This document shows, in pieces, positions 20,101 to 35,100 of a DNA stretch of 64,000 bases. The DNA is taken from the NCBI GenBank assembly GCA_030704615.1, contig CM060731.1, forward strand, positions 60,676,756 through 60,740,755. Direction: 5' to 3'. Within the stretch, counting starts at the first letter, position 1. Each line of letters begins with the position of its first letter. Made by a program: the position numbers and the translations under genes. This DNA comes from Takakia lepidozioides. Its lineage: Eukaryota > Streptophyta > Takakiopsida > Takakiales > Takakiaceae. The notes beneath the pieces are model-generated. The model made no database searches and was not told the DNA's origin. It was given only the letters and a program-made list of their open reading frames with translations.

Positions 20101-23100
20101 GTGCAGGATCAGATATAGATGGAGGTTTTGGAATTTTGTGGTACTTGTTCGGCCATAGTCAGTCTGGTTTTCAGATCCCTTTCTCAGAACTTGGGGGCTT
20201 TGTTGTGATGGTGCTATAACAGGGAACTCAGCTCTATGATCCAAAGGCTGGAGGTTGGCGGGAGCTTGGCATGCTCGATGTCATGCAGGTCATATCAACC
20301 CTGAACTTCGACTATGGACCTTCTAGTAGTTCGAATCTGTCATTTTATTCGTCATTTTTTGGAGCATGAGACAGGAGGATAGCAGGTTATCTGTCTGTTA
20401 TGTCCTGTGAATGGGCGAGGTGCTTTTAGCACTTTTCCTTATGTAATCAATCACTTGACCTGCATTAAGTTCTACTCTAGCCAAAAAAGATCAAGAACCA
20501 TGAGGAAGAGGGCTATAAATTGTTCCGGTAATTGCCCAGTCTTGTTTATGAAACACTTACGAGCAAGACATGCTTGAATGGCTGGCTTCTTTTGACATTT
20601 AAGGTCTATGATCAAGCCTTGGATCTTGTCCTTGGGTGATTGTTTAAGTTGTGCAAGTTACCTCAGCATCTTAGTGCTTTGGTCCGTCAGCTGTTGAAGA
20701 GAGCATGGTGAGTTGTGTGCTTGGTTTCCACATCAACAGATGCAGTGCTGACTTTGTGGGGACACATGTGAGGCGGAATGTCCATAACATGTGTGCTTTG
20801 GCATGGCAGATATTTGGGCGAGCAGGGCGGCCACAGTTTGATTCGAGTGGGGAAGGTATCATCATTACCACACACAACAAGCTGGCTCACTATCTGCGGC
20901 TCCTCACTCATCAGTTGCCCATTGAGAGCCAGGTGTGCACATGCAAGAAAGAGAGTGTACTGAATAGGCTTGCTTGCCCTAGCTTTACATCTGCACTGTC
21001 TTTTGTATGAAGCAGAGAAAAGGTGGGGTGGCATGGGAAAGAAATGAAATGAAATGATACTTCATAATGGCCGGGGAAAGCTCTCTGTAGCCTAATGGCC
21101 CTAGACTCCACTCTCAGTTTGAACAGAAATGTTAACATTTAAGTGGATGTGCAGTTTGTGAGTTCGTTGAAGGACAACTTGAACGCAGAGGTGGTTCTGG
21201 GCTCCGTGACCAATGTACGGGAGGCATGTGCATGGCTGGGCTACACCTACCTCTTTGTTCGCATGTTACAGAATCCTCTTGTGTATGGCATGTCCTGGGA
21301 AGAGGTAACCTAACACTACAGCCTTGCTCGCTCTCATGGGCATATTGTCTTCTCCACCCATTGTAATGCAGCCCATGGGGTATCTTGTCAATGCATTGTG
21401 TCGGCGAGGAATCCCGGCTGCTCTTTGGTCAAGCGACTCAGGAAGCATTTGAGTTACCTCAAATTGGTTGTAAATGGGGAGCTCCAGTAAATGGGTCCGT
21501 ACTTGCCCGCTTGCTTTATCCTGGTCTCTCTTTGCTCTCACAGCTACAGGATACGAATTCAACCCTCTCATTTGCGCACAAAATGATTGCAGGCAGTGAG
21601 GGATCCTGGGCTGACAGCAAAGCGCAAGGCTCTCATAACAGATGCCGCACGTGCTCTGGACAAGGCCAAAATGCTTCGTTTTGATGAGAAGAGTGGGAAC
21701 TTGTATGTGACTGACCTGGGGCGGGTAGCCAGTCACTTCTACATTCAGTATACCAGTGTTGAGACCTACAACGAGATGCTCAAGCGGCACATGAATGACA
21801 GTGAGGTATTTGACCTTTCTTTTAATCAGTCTTCGACTCCATCTGCATGAAGGATAAATGTGTAGAGTATCAACCTGGACTCACCGTCTCCTGTACTCAA
21901 CAACCACTCCACTCAAGCATGTGAACCTCATGGGTATTATGGTTACTGTCCAGATCTCTTCTGCAAAGAGCCTAGCATCTGGTCGTGTATGTGGAGATTA
22001 ATTTGATTGGCTTCAACGGCTGTTTTGGGCAAGGTTTCTAAGATGTTTGTATGAGATGTGCCCATCCTGTCTTGCTAGGGGCAGCCAGGGGACGGATATT
22101 TGATATGTAGAGAAAAAGTAGCACCTATTGATACTCCCCCCAGATTCATATGACATCTTAGAAGGCTGCCTGAAGGATCTACCTCTGGGGTGCCAAGGTC
22201 TTGGGAATGTATGCTATTGCAATAAACCCTCTCCTGAGGAAGGCTGAAGTCACTGGGTCCAGAACTGTTTGAGTTTTTCAGTTCCTTAATAGTCTTTTAT
22301 GGATTGATTGATTCTTACATGATGTATCCTTCTACATATTTCGATGTGATTCTATACCTTCCTAAGTTTGACAGGTGGCAACATCTCGATTTTGTGCAGC
22401 TTATCCATCTGGTGGCACATTCATCAGAGTTCGAAAATATAATTGTGCGTGAGGAGGAGCAACAAGATTTGCTTAACCTGGTGCGGAGTGCATGCCCTTT
22501 GGAGGTCCGAGGAGGGCCTGAAGACAAGTATGGCAAGATCAACATCCTTATTCAGGTTCTCACTCCTCATACCAAGCAGATGATGTTTTACTACTATCAG
22601 CTGCATTCTGGAACCTTACATATGTAACACCTACACACAGAAAACCGGATTGTTTTCATTCTCTCTGTGTGATTGTTTTCTGCTGAATGTGGTCAGTTGT
22701 TGCCAGGAAGGTGAATAGTGTATGGAACACGTCTAAATTTAAAAGCACTAATGGATGTGACAGGTGTACTTGTCTCGAGCGTTTGTGGATGGGTTCTCGC
22801 TGGTAGCAGACTGTGCATACATAAGTGCCAGTTTGGGCCGCATAATGCGCGCCTTGTTTGAAATCTGCTTGCGCCGCAGCTGGTGCTCCATGACTGCACT
22901 TCTGCTCGAGTACTGCAAGGCTGTTGATCGCCGTGTCTGGCCCCACCAGCATCCCTTGCGCCAATTTGATGCCATTCTCTCGCCTGATGTACGTACCTTT
23001 GCTCACGAAGCTTGTTCGAGTACAGAGGAAGGGGAGCTTGTGTTAGCCTTGAAGAACTTGGTAGCTTTAATGATCTTAATGGGACTCAGTTACTTGCTTT

Positions 23101-26100
23101 TGCCAGATGGTGCTGAGTGGTCTAGAATCCATGTAATTGTAATCATGCTGCAATATCTCGTTGTCAGTATGGTGTTATGTCTGGCTTCAGATTCTGCATA
23201 AGTTGGAAGACAGAGGAGCAGAACTAGAGCGGTTGTATGACATGGATGAGAAGGAGATTGGTGCCCTCATACGACATCCCCATGGAGGGAAAGTAGGTCA
23301 CTTGAGCCCCATAAAACTCACTTCCAGGGCTGTTGTTATGTCCACAGTAGATGTTCAAAAAGTGCAAATGTGCATGACAGCAACGGTTATCAGAGTGTCT
23401 AAACGCTGTTCTCAACTCCCACAGGATTTTATGTCTGTGATTTCTCATGTTTGTACCTACACTGTGACGTGCAGATTTAGCATTTCTTCAGACACTACTC
23501 GTATTGTTTGTAGTGCACTTATGTCCAGACAATGTCTTGATGACATGCGTAAACTTTTTCATGCAACGTGTGTTTTGATGTGTGGGTGAACTTGGTCGGC
23601 CATTGAGTTTGCTGACAAACGTGGCTATTGCAAATGTGAACTTCATGCAGCTGGTAGTGCAATGTCTACAAAATTTTCCGCGTGTACATCTCTCAGCCAA
23701 TATCAGTCCCATTACACGTACTGTCCTCCAGGTATTCCCTTATGACCAATATCTTTAGTCCAATGTGGAAGTACTTCACAAGGATACAATTTATTTCATC
23801 AGAAACCATCAAGTCAGCTGGAGGTGTGCTGTAGTCAAATCTGTAGAAGAAAATTTTGATCAATCTACAGCTTGGAGGCTTCCTAACATCTGTCCAAAGG
23901 GTGATTCGGATGATTTTTGGTGGGTTGCCCAATCTGCCAATCTGCTGATAATGGTTCCTGAACAGGTGGCTTTGACAATCACTCCAGATTTTGTATGGAA
24001 GGATAGGATACATGGCACATCTGAGCGCTGGTGGATATGGGTGGAGGTCAGTTGCCCTCAAGAGCAGTCTGTCTTCCATTCTCCACTTTCCATCTGTTGT
24101 TGCAAAGAAATATCTGCACTTTGGCTTGCCAGAAAGCATGTATGTGGTCCATGCGGGAGTAGTGCATGTAATTACTTTTGGCAATGTCCAGCAGGTTATG
24201 CGCAGAGGATATTAGGTGGTTCATAGAGTGTGCAGTTTGTTTATTATGCAAGAGGTTAGAGGGTTAATGTACATCAGGTGTGAACTCAAAACAGGTATCT
24301 TGTACTCACTCTTAGTTTGAAGCATTCAGCTGCTTGACTAGATTCGGATGATTGGCCCAAAACAGGATTCAGAGAATGAGCATATCTACCATTCAGAGCT
24401 CTTCATATTGACAAAAAAGATGGTGGCAGAAGGGAGTCAAACACTGTCATTTACCATTCCAATATTTGATCCTCTTCCAAGCCAGTACTACATTCGTGCT
24501 GTCTCTGATACATGGCTGCAAGCTGAGGCTCTTCACACCGTTTCTTTCCAGCATCTCATTTTGCCAGAGGTAGGCATCAGTTTGCTGCATCAAGTTGTCA
24601 CATTGACAAAGCATTTCGAAATTAACTTTCAATTAAGAGAGTCGGAGTGGGGATAGTGGGGGTTAGTTCTGTTGTTTGTATGATTTGCTAGCTGCCAAGG
24701 TTCATGGACCCTGGGCACACAACTTTACTGTGACCTTGAAGAAAATCCAGCACTGCTAAGTTCTTGGGGGCAATGGTTTGCGTGTGCTGGGATGGGAGAA
24801 TAGCTGCATCCGCCACACACAGAGTTGCTGGATTTGAGGCCCCTTCCTGTGACAGTACTGGGTAACAAGGCGTTTGAGAGCCTCTACAGTTTCTCTCACT
24901 TCAACCCTATTCAGACTCAGGTCCTGTTGCCTGCATACTTTACCCTTCACTTATGTCTTTGCCATTTTCTGCAGAGGACAGCCAGTGATGGACTAGTCTG
25001 TTGAGAGTAGCCATTTACTGCATGATGGTAAGCCATGAGTAGTGGGTGGAGTTCTACTTGCAGGCCTTTCACACTCTCTACCACACTGACAACAATGTGC
25101 TGCTGGGGGCTCCAACGGGGAGTGGGAAAACAATCTCTGCAGAGCTGGCCATATTTCGCCTCTTCAATACACAACCTGACATGAAGGTAGTAACATACCT
25201 GCATGATTGTACTGGCTGCAGACAGCTGAGTTTCAGGGATTTCATTGTACTCCCCCTGCACTCTTACATTAAATTTGGTCCTCTCTGAATGATGGGAGAA
25301 TCCCAATTGAAAGTTCATATTTTGTTCTTCACCAAGGTATGTATCTATATGTGTGGTAGTATGGTGTCTTGGCATAGGGGAAGGGATGATTTATCTTGTA
25401 CCATACTGTGTATAGATCAGTTCTTGCTCCAGTGACAATTGCTTTCACAAAGAGGAAACTTCTGGGCTGTGATCTGTTTAATGGAATCCGCTGGTGTGGG
25501 GCCTGTGCAGGTGATCTACATTGCCCCCCTCAAGGCACTCGTAAGGGAGAGAATGGACGGTTGGGGGAAAGGGCTGATACGCACTTTGGGGAAGCAGATG
25601 GTAAGCCTAACCTTCCTTGAGGCCAGACAGACTATAATCCTTAGCACCGTATCATGGCCCTTGTGCCCTTCACAGATTCTTTTCTGGGACTCCAGGTGCC
25701 TTTCTCATGAAACTAAGAGCCCTCAAATTCCAGCCAATAGAAAGAATGAATGAATGAATGAAATTAAGACATGTCTTTGAGGACAAACGAAGTGCTAAAA
25801 GGATGTTCGGGTGTGCCAGGTAGAACTGACTGGGGACTTTACACCGGATATGAGGGCTCTTCTTGCTGCTGATATCATCATTTCAACCCCAGAGAAGTGG
25901 GATGGAATCAGTCGTAATTGGCACAATCGCAGCTATGTCACGAAGGTGTGTGTGGGTTTGTGTTTGTTTCATGCCTCTCGGACCCTCAAGGGTTCCCATG
26001 GCTTTTGCAAACTTTCAGTTTTTGTTTCTCCATGGCTGAGGGCCAGAATTGCTTCGCAGCTTACTGACACAGACACTTTGTCTCTGGCATAGTTTTTTCG

Positions 26101-29100
26101 ACCCATTTGTTGGTTTCGTTATAAAGCACCATTTCATTTCATTTCTGCTGGTTTCTCTTCTTGTTGTATTTTGTTCCATGTGTACACGTCTTATGAGTAC
26201 ATTCTGTTCCATGTGTGTATACTGCTCCATAGCTTTTGGGTATACTGTGGACGTAGTAAATATTATTTATTCTTCTCTCTCAGCCCCAAATTCTGGATTT
26301 ATTTTCCCCCATTCTCCCAGTCCCACACATTACTAGTTTTCTTGCCCACCCACCCCCTTGGGTATGCTTTATGATGCTGTCCACTCAATCATCTTAGATG
26401 AGGCAAGAATGGCAGGCTTACTACCATTGACATTCTGTAGGGTCAGTCTCAGTTGGTCGTGTAGCTAGACTTAAGGTATATTGTGTTGGAGATATGTAGA
26501 CAGAAGGATGGCTGGTAGAACTAGTAACATGTTGGATTTTACAGGTGGGCTTGATGGTGATTGATGAAATTCATCTCCTTGGAGCAGATCGTGGACCTAT
26601 TTTGGAGGTACCGCTCAGAGTCCTAAAAGTTCAGTTCTCCTTCTGGGAAGAGATCCCTTTTATGCTATTGACATTTATCACGGTTAATGTGCACGTTCAC
26701 AGGTAGGTATGCTTGTATACTGCATCTGTCATGGAACAACTTTGGATGGGATGGAAGAGCAAGACATGCCAAGGTGTTCATTCATAGTAATGTATGCTGG
26801 AGACTGAGTACACTTCTTTCTGACTTGACAGGTGATAGTGTCACGTATGAGATATATTTCGTCACAAACAGAGCGGTCGGTGCGGTTCGTGGGATTATCC
26901 ACGGCCCTTGCCAATGCCAGGTTTTTTTAATTTCAGCCCAACTAGTTGCTGTTCAGTTACCCCAAACTTCAAACTCTCACTGGCCCCATTTTTCTTCTCG
27001 TTACTTTGGTCAGAACCCTCCTCACCTTCTTTCCTCCTTATACTAACATAGCCAAATTATGACATGTGATGGGGATCGTGGGTGAAAGATTACACGCTGC
27101 ATCTTTCACGCTGCTCTAACTGAACACTTCAATGTTGCATTATTGGTAGGGATTTGGCAAACTGGCTGGGGATTGAGGATGTTGGACTCTTCAATTTCAA
27201 GCCCAGTGTGCGGCCTGTGCCTCTTGAAGTGCACATACAGGTGGTTCTTTTGTCTTTGAAATAATGCTTTTGTTCTGTGTAGTTTAGGAGTGAATGGTGA
27301 TGCATTATTGATCTACTTTAGTAACCATATTACTGGCAATTTTGAGCCATGTTCTGCATAGCCTGCTGAGTTGGATTGGCCACCTCGCACTCAGGTGACA
27401 TCTTTGAGAGGATCCCCTTCCCACTGCAAACCTCTTTATTTTCTCTACCTTCTGGGTCTCCCCTCTGCTCTCCCGCACTTCCCCTTTTGTCCCTCGTTAC
27501 CTTTGGGCCTGCCACAGGTGTCAGTATTTTTTTTTTAATATTTCTTTCTCTCTCTGCGATCCTCTCTCATGAGGACCTTACCTTCCAAGGTAGTTCTCCA
27601 CGGATTGAGATTTGGCGATGAAAGGATGCAATCCCTGAGGCTAGACTCATCCTCTCTATACCTTCCAGGAAGTAGAGATAGGGTCTCATTTCGTTTTCTC
27701 TCCACTATTTATTCAGTGGATCCCAATCTCTCACTGAAGTCTTCCACTATGAGGATCAAAAATGCTTGGCAGCCTACCTGCACGAGGCCTTCACCCTTAG
27801 ACAATCGCTAGAACATTAGTTCTTATTCTTGGGTTCTGGTTTTGTTCCTCTCTCATGTTTTCTTCCATTTTGTCCCATAAGCTCTATGAGCTTTCCGCGG
27901 ACGTTGTAAAAGCACCATTTCGTTTCATTTCATTTCATTTCTCCTGCCCGATGTATTCTGAGATCAGGGGCAGATACTGCTGTCTGTTTTGAGTCTCTCC
28001 GTCTTTGCAGTGGCCTTCAGCTTCAGGGATGTAAAGTGCTTGGCAGCTTGACTGCATGAGCCCAACTTTGTTCAAGGAAATGTTTGAAGTTGTTTGGTGA
28101 CATTTCCTTGTTCCTCTCCTTGTGCTCATGTATCCTTGCGGGCACCCTGTGGATGTTCTTTCTTTCGTTTGATGCTTGTGTGAAGGGCTTTCTAGAGGAT
28201 ATCTGGAAAACCCGAACTAATGTCTGTATCAAAGTCACACTACCGGAGTGAGCCCCTCACAAAGATAGTTTCTGTTCCCTTTTGTTCCGCCCAAACTGAG
28301 CGCGGGTTCTGTGGCCACAAGGCTACGGCAAACAACGTCTTATGAGTTTATTCTTTCTTCCTCTTGTCCCATAAGCTCTTTGATCTTCCCATGGATCTTG
28401 GGGTACTACATAAGCACCACACAACGTCCACTTATGTACTTATAAAGTACCATTTCATTTCATTTCATTTTCTCTGCCTCACGAGACTATGGCAAACAAC
28501 GTCTCATGAGTACATTCTCTTCCTCACAAAATGCATGGTATGAACACACAGGGGTACCCGGGAAAATTCTATTGCCCAAGGATGAACAGCATGAACAAGC
28601 CAACATATGCAGCCATCACCACACATTCACCCTTCAAGCCAGTGCTCATTTTTGTTTCGTCACGTCGGCAAACTCGGCTCACATCGCTGGACCTTATTCA
28701 GGTCTGTTTTGTCTGCTTGAGATTGTTACTTTATCTCGTCATTTGTTACAGCCCAAATACAAGTGACAACCATAGACATTGTATGGAAAGTACTTCATTT
28801 TCAGGCGTCACATGGGCTATGTGTATTGTGAGCTTCAAGATATCCGATATCAGCTAACAGAAGAAATCCTAGGAAATAGAAGAAACCCTCGGAAAAAGCT
28901 ATGGGGTATGTTCCTTCAGGACATACAGAGACCCATTCCAGAAGGGAATGTAAAAGACTAACATACCATGTTTGTCTGTCTACAATGATAGAAATAAGAC
29001 TCAACAGTCTTCTGAGTAGAGCGTAGTCGTCTTGAGCTGTAACTTTGTGTGTGTGTGTGTGCGTGTATGATGTAAATGGGAAAGAGAGAAGATAATAATC

Positions 29101-32100
29101 TTCTTATAACATTCAGGAGAAAGAAAATGAAATGAAATGATACTGTATAATGTCCCAGGAAAGATAATTTTATAGTGTCCAAAATACTTGAGGGGGGTGT
29201 TTGACTTGTGCAAGGAAAACTGACTGGAGTTTGGTGGTATAGGCTCGTTTCTATGAACAGATATGCCCTTATACTTTTGATAACTAGGTTTCTAGATTGT
29301 GGAGAGGAGTGGACATCAAGAATGATTATTTTGACACTTTGTCCACATCATAGGAGGGTGCATCATCGCAAGACAGGAAGCACAATTTTATTATGATAGT
29401 TTATTCAGATCGATTCCTGAGTCATAGGGTTCACCTGAGCTCCGGTTTCCTGTAATCAGCCAACAATTAGCAACTTTAGTGCAAACTTTTCTGAGCTGAA
29501 TCTAGGAAGGTTATTGTGAACCCTGATCTGGCTTCTCAATCACTGGAAGCGTGACTAGCAGATCTGTGTGGAGCTCCCACATGTCCCTCCAGCTCCATGC
29601 ACCATAACCCTGATATACTGGCAGACTACACTAATGGTTGACAAATCACTGAAGGGATCAGCCCTGAACTTCAGCTAATCAGTCTCATGATATAGCAATG
29701 TATTCCACTCAGAGGATCAGGAAACCATCAGTGTTATTATCTGCTAATTTACCCATGAGTTCTGGTTATCAATTGTTCGAAAACTGTCAGTCAGTACAAC
29801 TGGCAATTGTAGGCTGTAACATCATTTGCCAGTTCACAGCCTCGCAGAAATGGGTTCATCAGTACATCGAGTTGATGTAGGGTAACTGCTACTGCAGGCT
29901 ATTACATGATCAATCCAATGCTTTTGTTAAGACAAGGGGTGACAAGTCTTTCTGGTTGGTATAATATAGTATGCAGCTGCAGACGAGCGGCCGCGGCAGT
30001 TTTTGGGCATGACAGAAGATGAGATGGAGATGATAGTATCACAGGTGACAGATACAAACCTGAAGCACACCTTGCAGTTTGGCATTGGGCTGCACCATGC
30101 TGGTCTCAACGAGCGTGACCGGTCTCTCGTTGAGGAACTCTTCACTAACACCAAGATTCAGGTAAGATGTCCTCTGTGATGTAACGCATGTGATGCAGTG
30201 TCAATGGCTGTAGTGAGGTTGTCTAGCCTTCTTAGTAATCATGTTCATGTGGTTGGTGGGGGTTGGAACAAACAGATACTTGTGTGTACAAGCACACTGG
30301 CATGGGGTGTCAATCTACCAGCTCATCTTGTTGTCATCAAGGTACCATTCTTGTCTGCAAACTGCAATTGTATCATAGGGATCTCTACTTCCTTTTGAAA
30401 GAGATCAGATACCCAAATGTGCTCCGCCCACTAGGGTCAAGATTCTATTGAAGGATGGAAATTCAGACAAGATAATGGAGATCACAGGATATGCTTCTCA
30501 TTAGAAATGTTGCAACGGAGAGGAGACTGATGACAGCTTGATGGTGCCATTGGTGTGGCCAGGGGACGGAGTACTATGATGGCAAGACCAAACGCTATGT
30601 GGACTTCCCTATTACAGATGTGTTGCAGATGATGGGCCGTGCAGGTCGACCCCAGTTTGATCAGCATGGCAAAGCTATTATTCTTGTTCATGAACCCAAG
30701 AAAAGCTTCTACAAAAAGGCAGGTTTTCCCTACCCTATCTCTCTCTATGGTTTATCTTTTTGATCTTATGAAGTTACTTTGTCTGTCTTTCTGCTCATGT
30801 TCTCTGTTTCTCAAGTAGTGTAATTTTTCCACTGCAGAGGGGTCAACTCTGAGGTTAAGAAAACCATGCTTTGTCGCGTTATTAGACCTGCCTTGGAGTA
30901 CGGATCTGCTATATGGGTTGATAACTCCAACCAGGCTAAGTCTCTAGAATCCATTCAAGTGGGGGTGCTTAAGGAGTGTATGTCAGCATGCTCCAAAACA
31001 GCCAATGTGGCTGTTCGGGGTGAGTTTGGCATTCCGTCCTTAAGCTCCCGACGAGATGAATTCAAGGTCAGATGGTGGGGTCAGCTGCAACATATGCCCA
31101 ACACCAGATATCCTAAGTTAATCAACTCTATATCTTGGAAACAGGACTGCCCTGTCAAACAGACTAAGTCCTGGCAGAAGAGAGTAGAAGAGATCCTCAA
31201 GGACCTGGACCTGGATCCGCAAGTCTTGACCCTGCTGGATAAATCTGACTTAGAGGCTGTAGTGTCCTCAGCCATGTCTGTTCCCATGAGATTGTCTGAT
31301 GAAAATGAAGTTAGGCAGAAAACTTCCCTGAACTTGTTTCCAGTCTGTGACATGGGGGAGGACATCTTGGATGACCTCAAGGGTCTACCCACTCTCGGCA
31401 CTAGACTGAAATTTAAACTCAGGGCAGGAAGCCTACCTTTGAACAGCAAACAGAAGCAGAGAGGAAAGGGAGAGTGCAATTGCCCGTTGTGTGGGCAATC
31501 TGAAGACAGTATTCATTTTCTGATACACTGTCCGGGGTTCTCTCACCAAAGAGACGCTCTCTTCAAATCTATTAAGGGAATTGTGCCTGTACCCCTGTTT
31601 ACCAACTTTGAAAGTCTCGAGGCTGAGCCAAAAGCCCAGGCCCTCCTGAGGCCTAGTTTTTGGGCAGATTGATGCTTGTGTGAAGGGATTTCTAGAGGAT
31701 ATCTGGAAAACCCGGATTAATTCTTTATATGGAGGTAAGTCTTACTACCAACGTCAGCCCCTGACAGAGGTAGGTTCTGTCCCTTTTGTTCCCGCTCAAA
31801 CTGGGCGCGGGGTCAATGGCCACAAGGCTACGGCAAACAACGTCTTATGAGTACAATCTCAAGTAGTGTATGTTCCCTTTGGTTCTGCCCAAACTGGGCG
31901 CAGGGCCTATGGTCACAAGGCTACATCAAACCACGTCTTATGAGTACACTCTCAATGCCTTACTAGTTTAGTGGTTTATTTTATATGCAGTAGTGCTGAG
32001 TTTCAGGGAAAGACTTGCTAACTTACAGTGTGGTATTGGCAGTTTTTGTATGAACCCTTTCCAGTCGAAAGCAGTCTTGCCCAACATCTTCACGACCATT

Positions 32101-35100
32101 TTAACGCAGAGGTGGTTGCTGGCACAATTGCGAGCAAGCAGGATGCAATTGATTATTTAACTTGGACCTATCTTTTCCGTCGACTGGTAATTTCAGTGTG
32201 CTGTCTGTTCTCTTCCATTTTATAGGCTTGATGCAGCATGCAAAAGGTGTCACAAAATGCATTGCTGAAACTTGAAACTCAAATAAATGCTTCAGGACAT
32301 TTTGCCAGCAGACTTGTCTTGAAAGATAGCTCACCTTGGTGGCTTGAGGGATATGAGGTCTGCAGGTTATGAATCCCAGCTACTATGACCTGGATGACAC
32401 CAGCAGCACTTCCATCAATGCGTTCCTTTCCAGGCACTATTCCCTTCTATTCTTAGAGCCTTATCTCATGCTGCTTACATTCTAATTTGCCTCATAAGGG
32501 CTTTGGGCTTCTGTCTCTCTCCTGGACTCTCTGCTTTGAAGTCTGTTTTGGAAGTTTCCAGTGAAAGCTTTCTTTTGGTCCCACAGGTCCTGCAGAAATC
32601 TTATGTTTCTCTCCGTGGGCTCTCTCTCTCTCTCTCTCTTTCTCACGAGACCTTCACCCTTAGACAATCGCTAGAACATTAATTGTGGTTTCTGGATTTG
32701 TTCCTCTCTCATGTTCTTCCATTTTGTCCCATAAGCTCTATGAGCTTTCCGCAGACGTTCTAAAGCACCATTTCATTTCATTTCTTTTCTCTGTAGGCTA
32801 CGGCAAACAACGTCTTATGAGTACATTCTCTCTTTCTCTGTCCTATTACCAATGAATCCAGATGATGTGGACATCACATCCAGACATGACTGCAACAGAC
32901 TCATTAGGAGAGAGCTTATGGAATTACATGTCAAGAGAACTTGGAAGCTACCCAATTCTCACGACAAAGCTCCACTTCTATCGAGAGACATTCTTGGTGC
33001 TCCGCGATGATAGAATCTTGAGACCAAATTACCTTCCAGCACCCTTATCTCCTTCCCTCCTGAGGGCATTGGGGCGGTTCAGGGTGGGTTCTCACAACCT
33101 CCGGATAGAGACTGGCAGATGGGAAAACCTGCAACGGGAGGACCGCCTATGTCCAGCTTGCATAGGGCGCAGCAAGGAAATTGAAACTGAAGAACACTTC
33201 TTCTTCTACTGCCCTCTATACTACGAGATCCGTGGGAGATTCCACTGTTTATTCAGTGGAACCCAAACTCTCACTGATGTCTTCCACTATGAGGATCAAA
33301 AATGCTTGGCAGCCTACCTGCACGAGGCCTTCACCCTTAGACAATCGCTAGAACATTAATTGTGGTTTCTGGATTTGTTCCTCTCTCATGTTTTCTTCCA
33401 TTTTGTCCCATAAGCTCTATGAGCTTTCCGCGGATGTTAGAAAGCACCATTTCATTTCATTTCATTTCTGTCCCATAAGCTCTATGAGTTTTCCGCGGAC
33501 GTTATAAAGCACCATTTCATTTCATTTCTCTTTCTCTGTGGACGTTATAAAGTACCATTTCATTTCTCCATAGGGGAAAATCACCCACAGCAGATTGATG
33601 CTTGTGCAAAGGGATTTCTAGAGGATATCTGGAAAACTCAGATCAATTGTCTGTTCCCATGTAAGTCATACTACCGGCGTCAGCCCCTGACAAAGGTAGT
33701 TTCTGTCCCTTGTGTTCCACTCAAACTGGGCGCAGGGTCAATGGCCACAAGGCTACGGCAATCGTTGTCTTATGAGTACATTCTCTCCATAGTTTGGCGT
33801 AAGAAATTCTTTTCTTCTCTTCTCTCTCCAACACAAAATATGCTCTATTGTGCCCCATTCTCTTACACAAGGTGCCGAGTGAGATTATAATGCTTATGAA
33901 TGTGATTGTAGCAGCATGGTGAGTAACACTCTCCAAGCATTGGAGGATGCGGGTTGTATACAAGTGAATGAGGAAAACACAGTGGAGCCACTGGTGATGG
34001 GCACAGTGGCATCACAGTACTACTTAAAGTATTCCACAGTCGCCCTTTTCAGCGCTAACATCCGTTCTGACACTTCACTTGAGGCAAGATCCTTCCATTA
34101 GGATCTGAGGAATTTTCTGTTGTATGGGTTGGTCTTGTTTTCTTATATGTTTGTGGTATCAATAGATGATACAATTGTCTACAAGTAGAGAAAGCAGCAA
34201 TACATTGTAGTGACCTACCTTAACCTTTTTGCTCTATTGGTTCCTCCTACTCAAAAGTTCCTCATAGATGAGAAACTTACTGTTTTGGTGACCTATATTG
34301 GATGGCTAACACCTGACCTTTACTAACTGGCAGGCACTTCTACATGTACTGTGTGGGGCTGCGGAGTATGATGAACTACCAGTTCGTCACAACGAGGTAG
34401 CTTCACATTCATTTCCTTGTGAAGACTTGATTTCTTTCCAGACAGATCTGTACTAATCTAACGGCTAAGGACCTGTAATATGGTGTCCTCGCAGATGGGG
34501 CCTTCTCCTTGATGATTCTGACTTTTAAGTTCCTCACCCGAAGGAGGTCCTCATCTGTGAGCTCACCATATTATCCAAGTTTATGTGACTTTTAAGTGTT
34601 TCTAACTCCAAATTTTAGGATTTGATCTGACACTATGCTTTTCAATTCAGGGGAGTGTCCTGTTTATTTGAATAGTCTATAATGACGTGAGTGTCAGCTT
34701 GTTATGGATTCTGGGGGTCGACCTCTGTCTCTGGACCTCCATGGAGGATTTCGCCGAACGCCCATAAGGTGTCTCTGCTGATCCATAACCAGCTCATTTT
34801 CTACAGGGAAACACCTCAAACAGACAAAATATATGTCTAACATTTAAACCTCGGCAGGCAAATCAATGGCAGGAAACCTTACTGGGTCAGCAACTGGAGA
34901 TGGGGATGGCTTGTCTCCCTCGCATTAGACCTGAGGGACACTAGTCTGATATTTGTGTCAAGGGTTTGACATTATGGCTCAGGACTTGCTGGATATTTGT
35001 GTCGAGGGTTTGACACCATGGTGCCATGGTCCTCATGCAGGAAAAATTGAATGAGGAGCTGGCCAAGGATGTGCGGTGGGCTGTGGATATGCGGTCTCTC

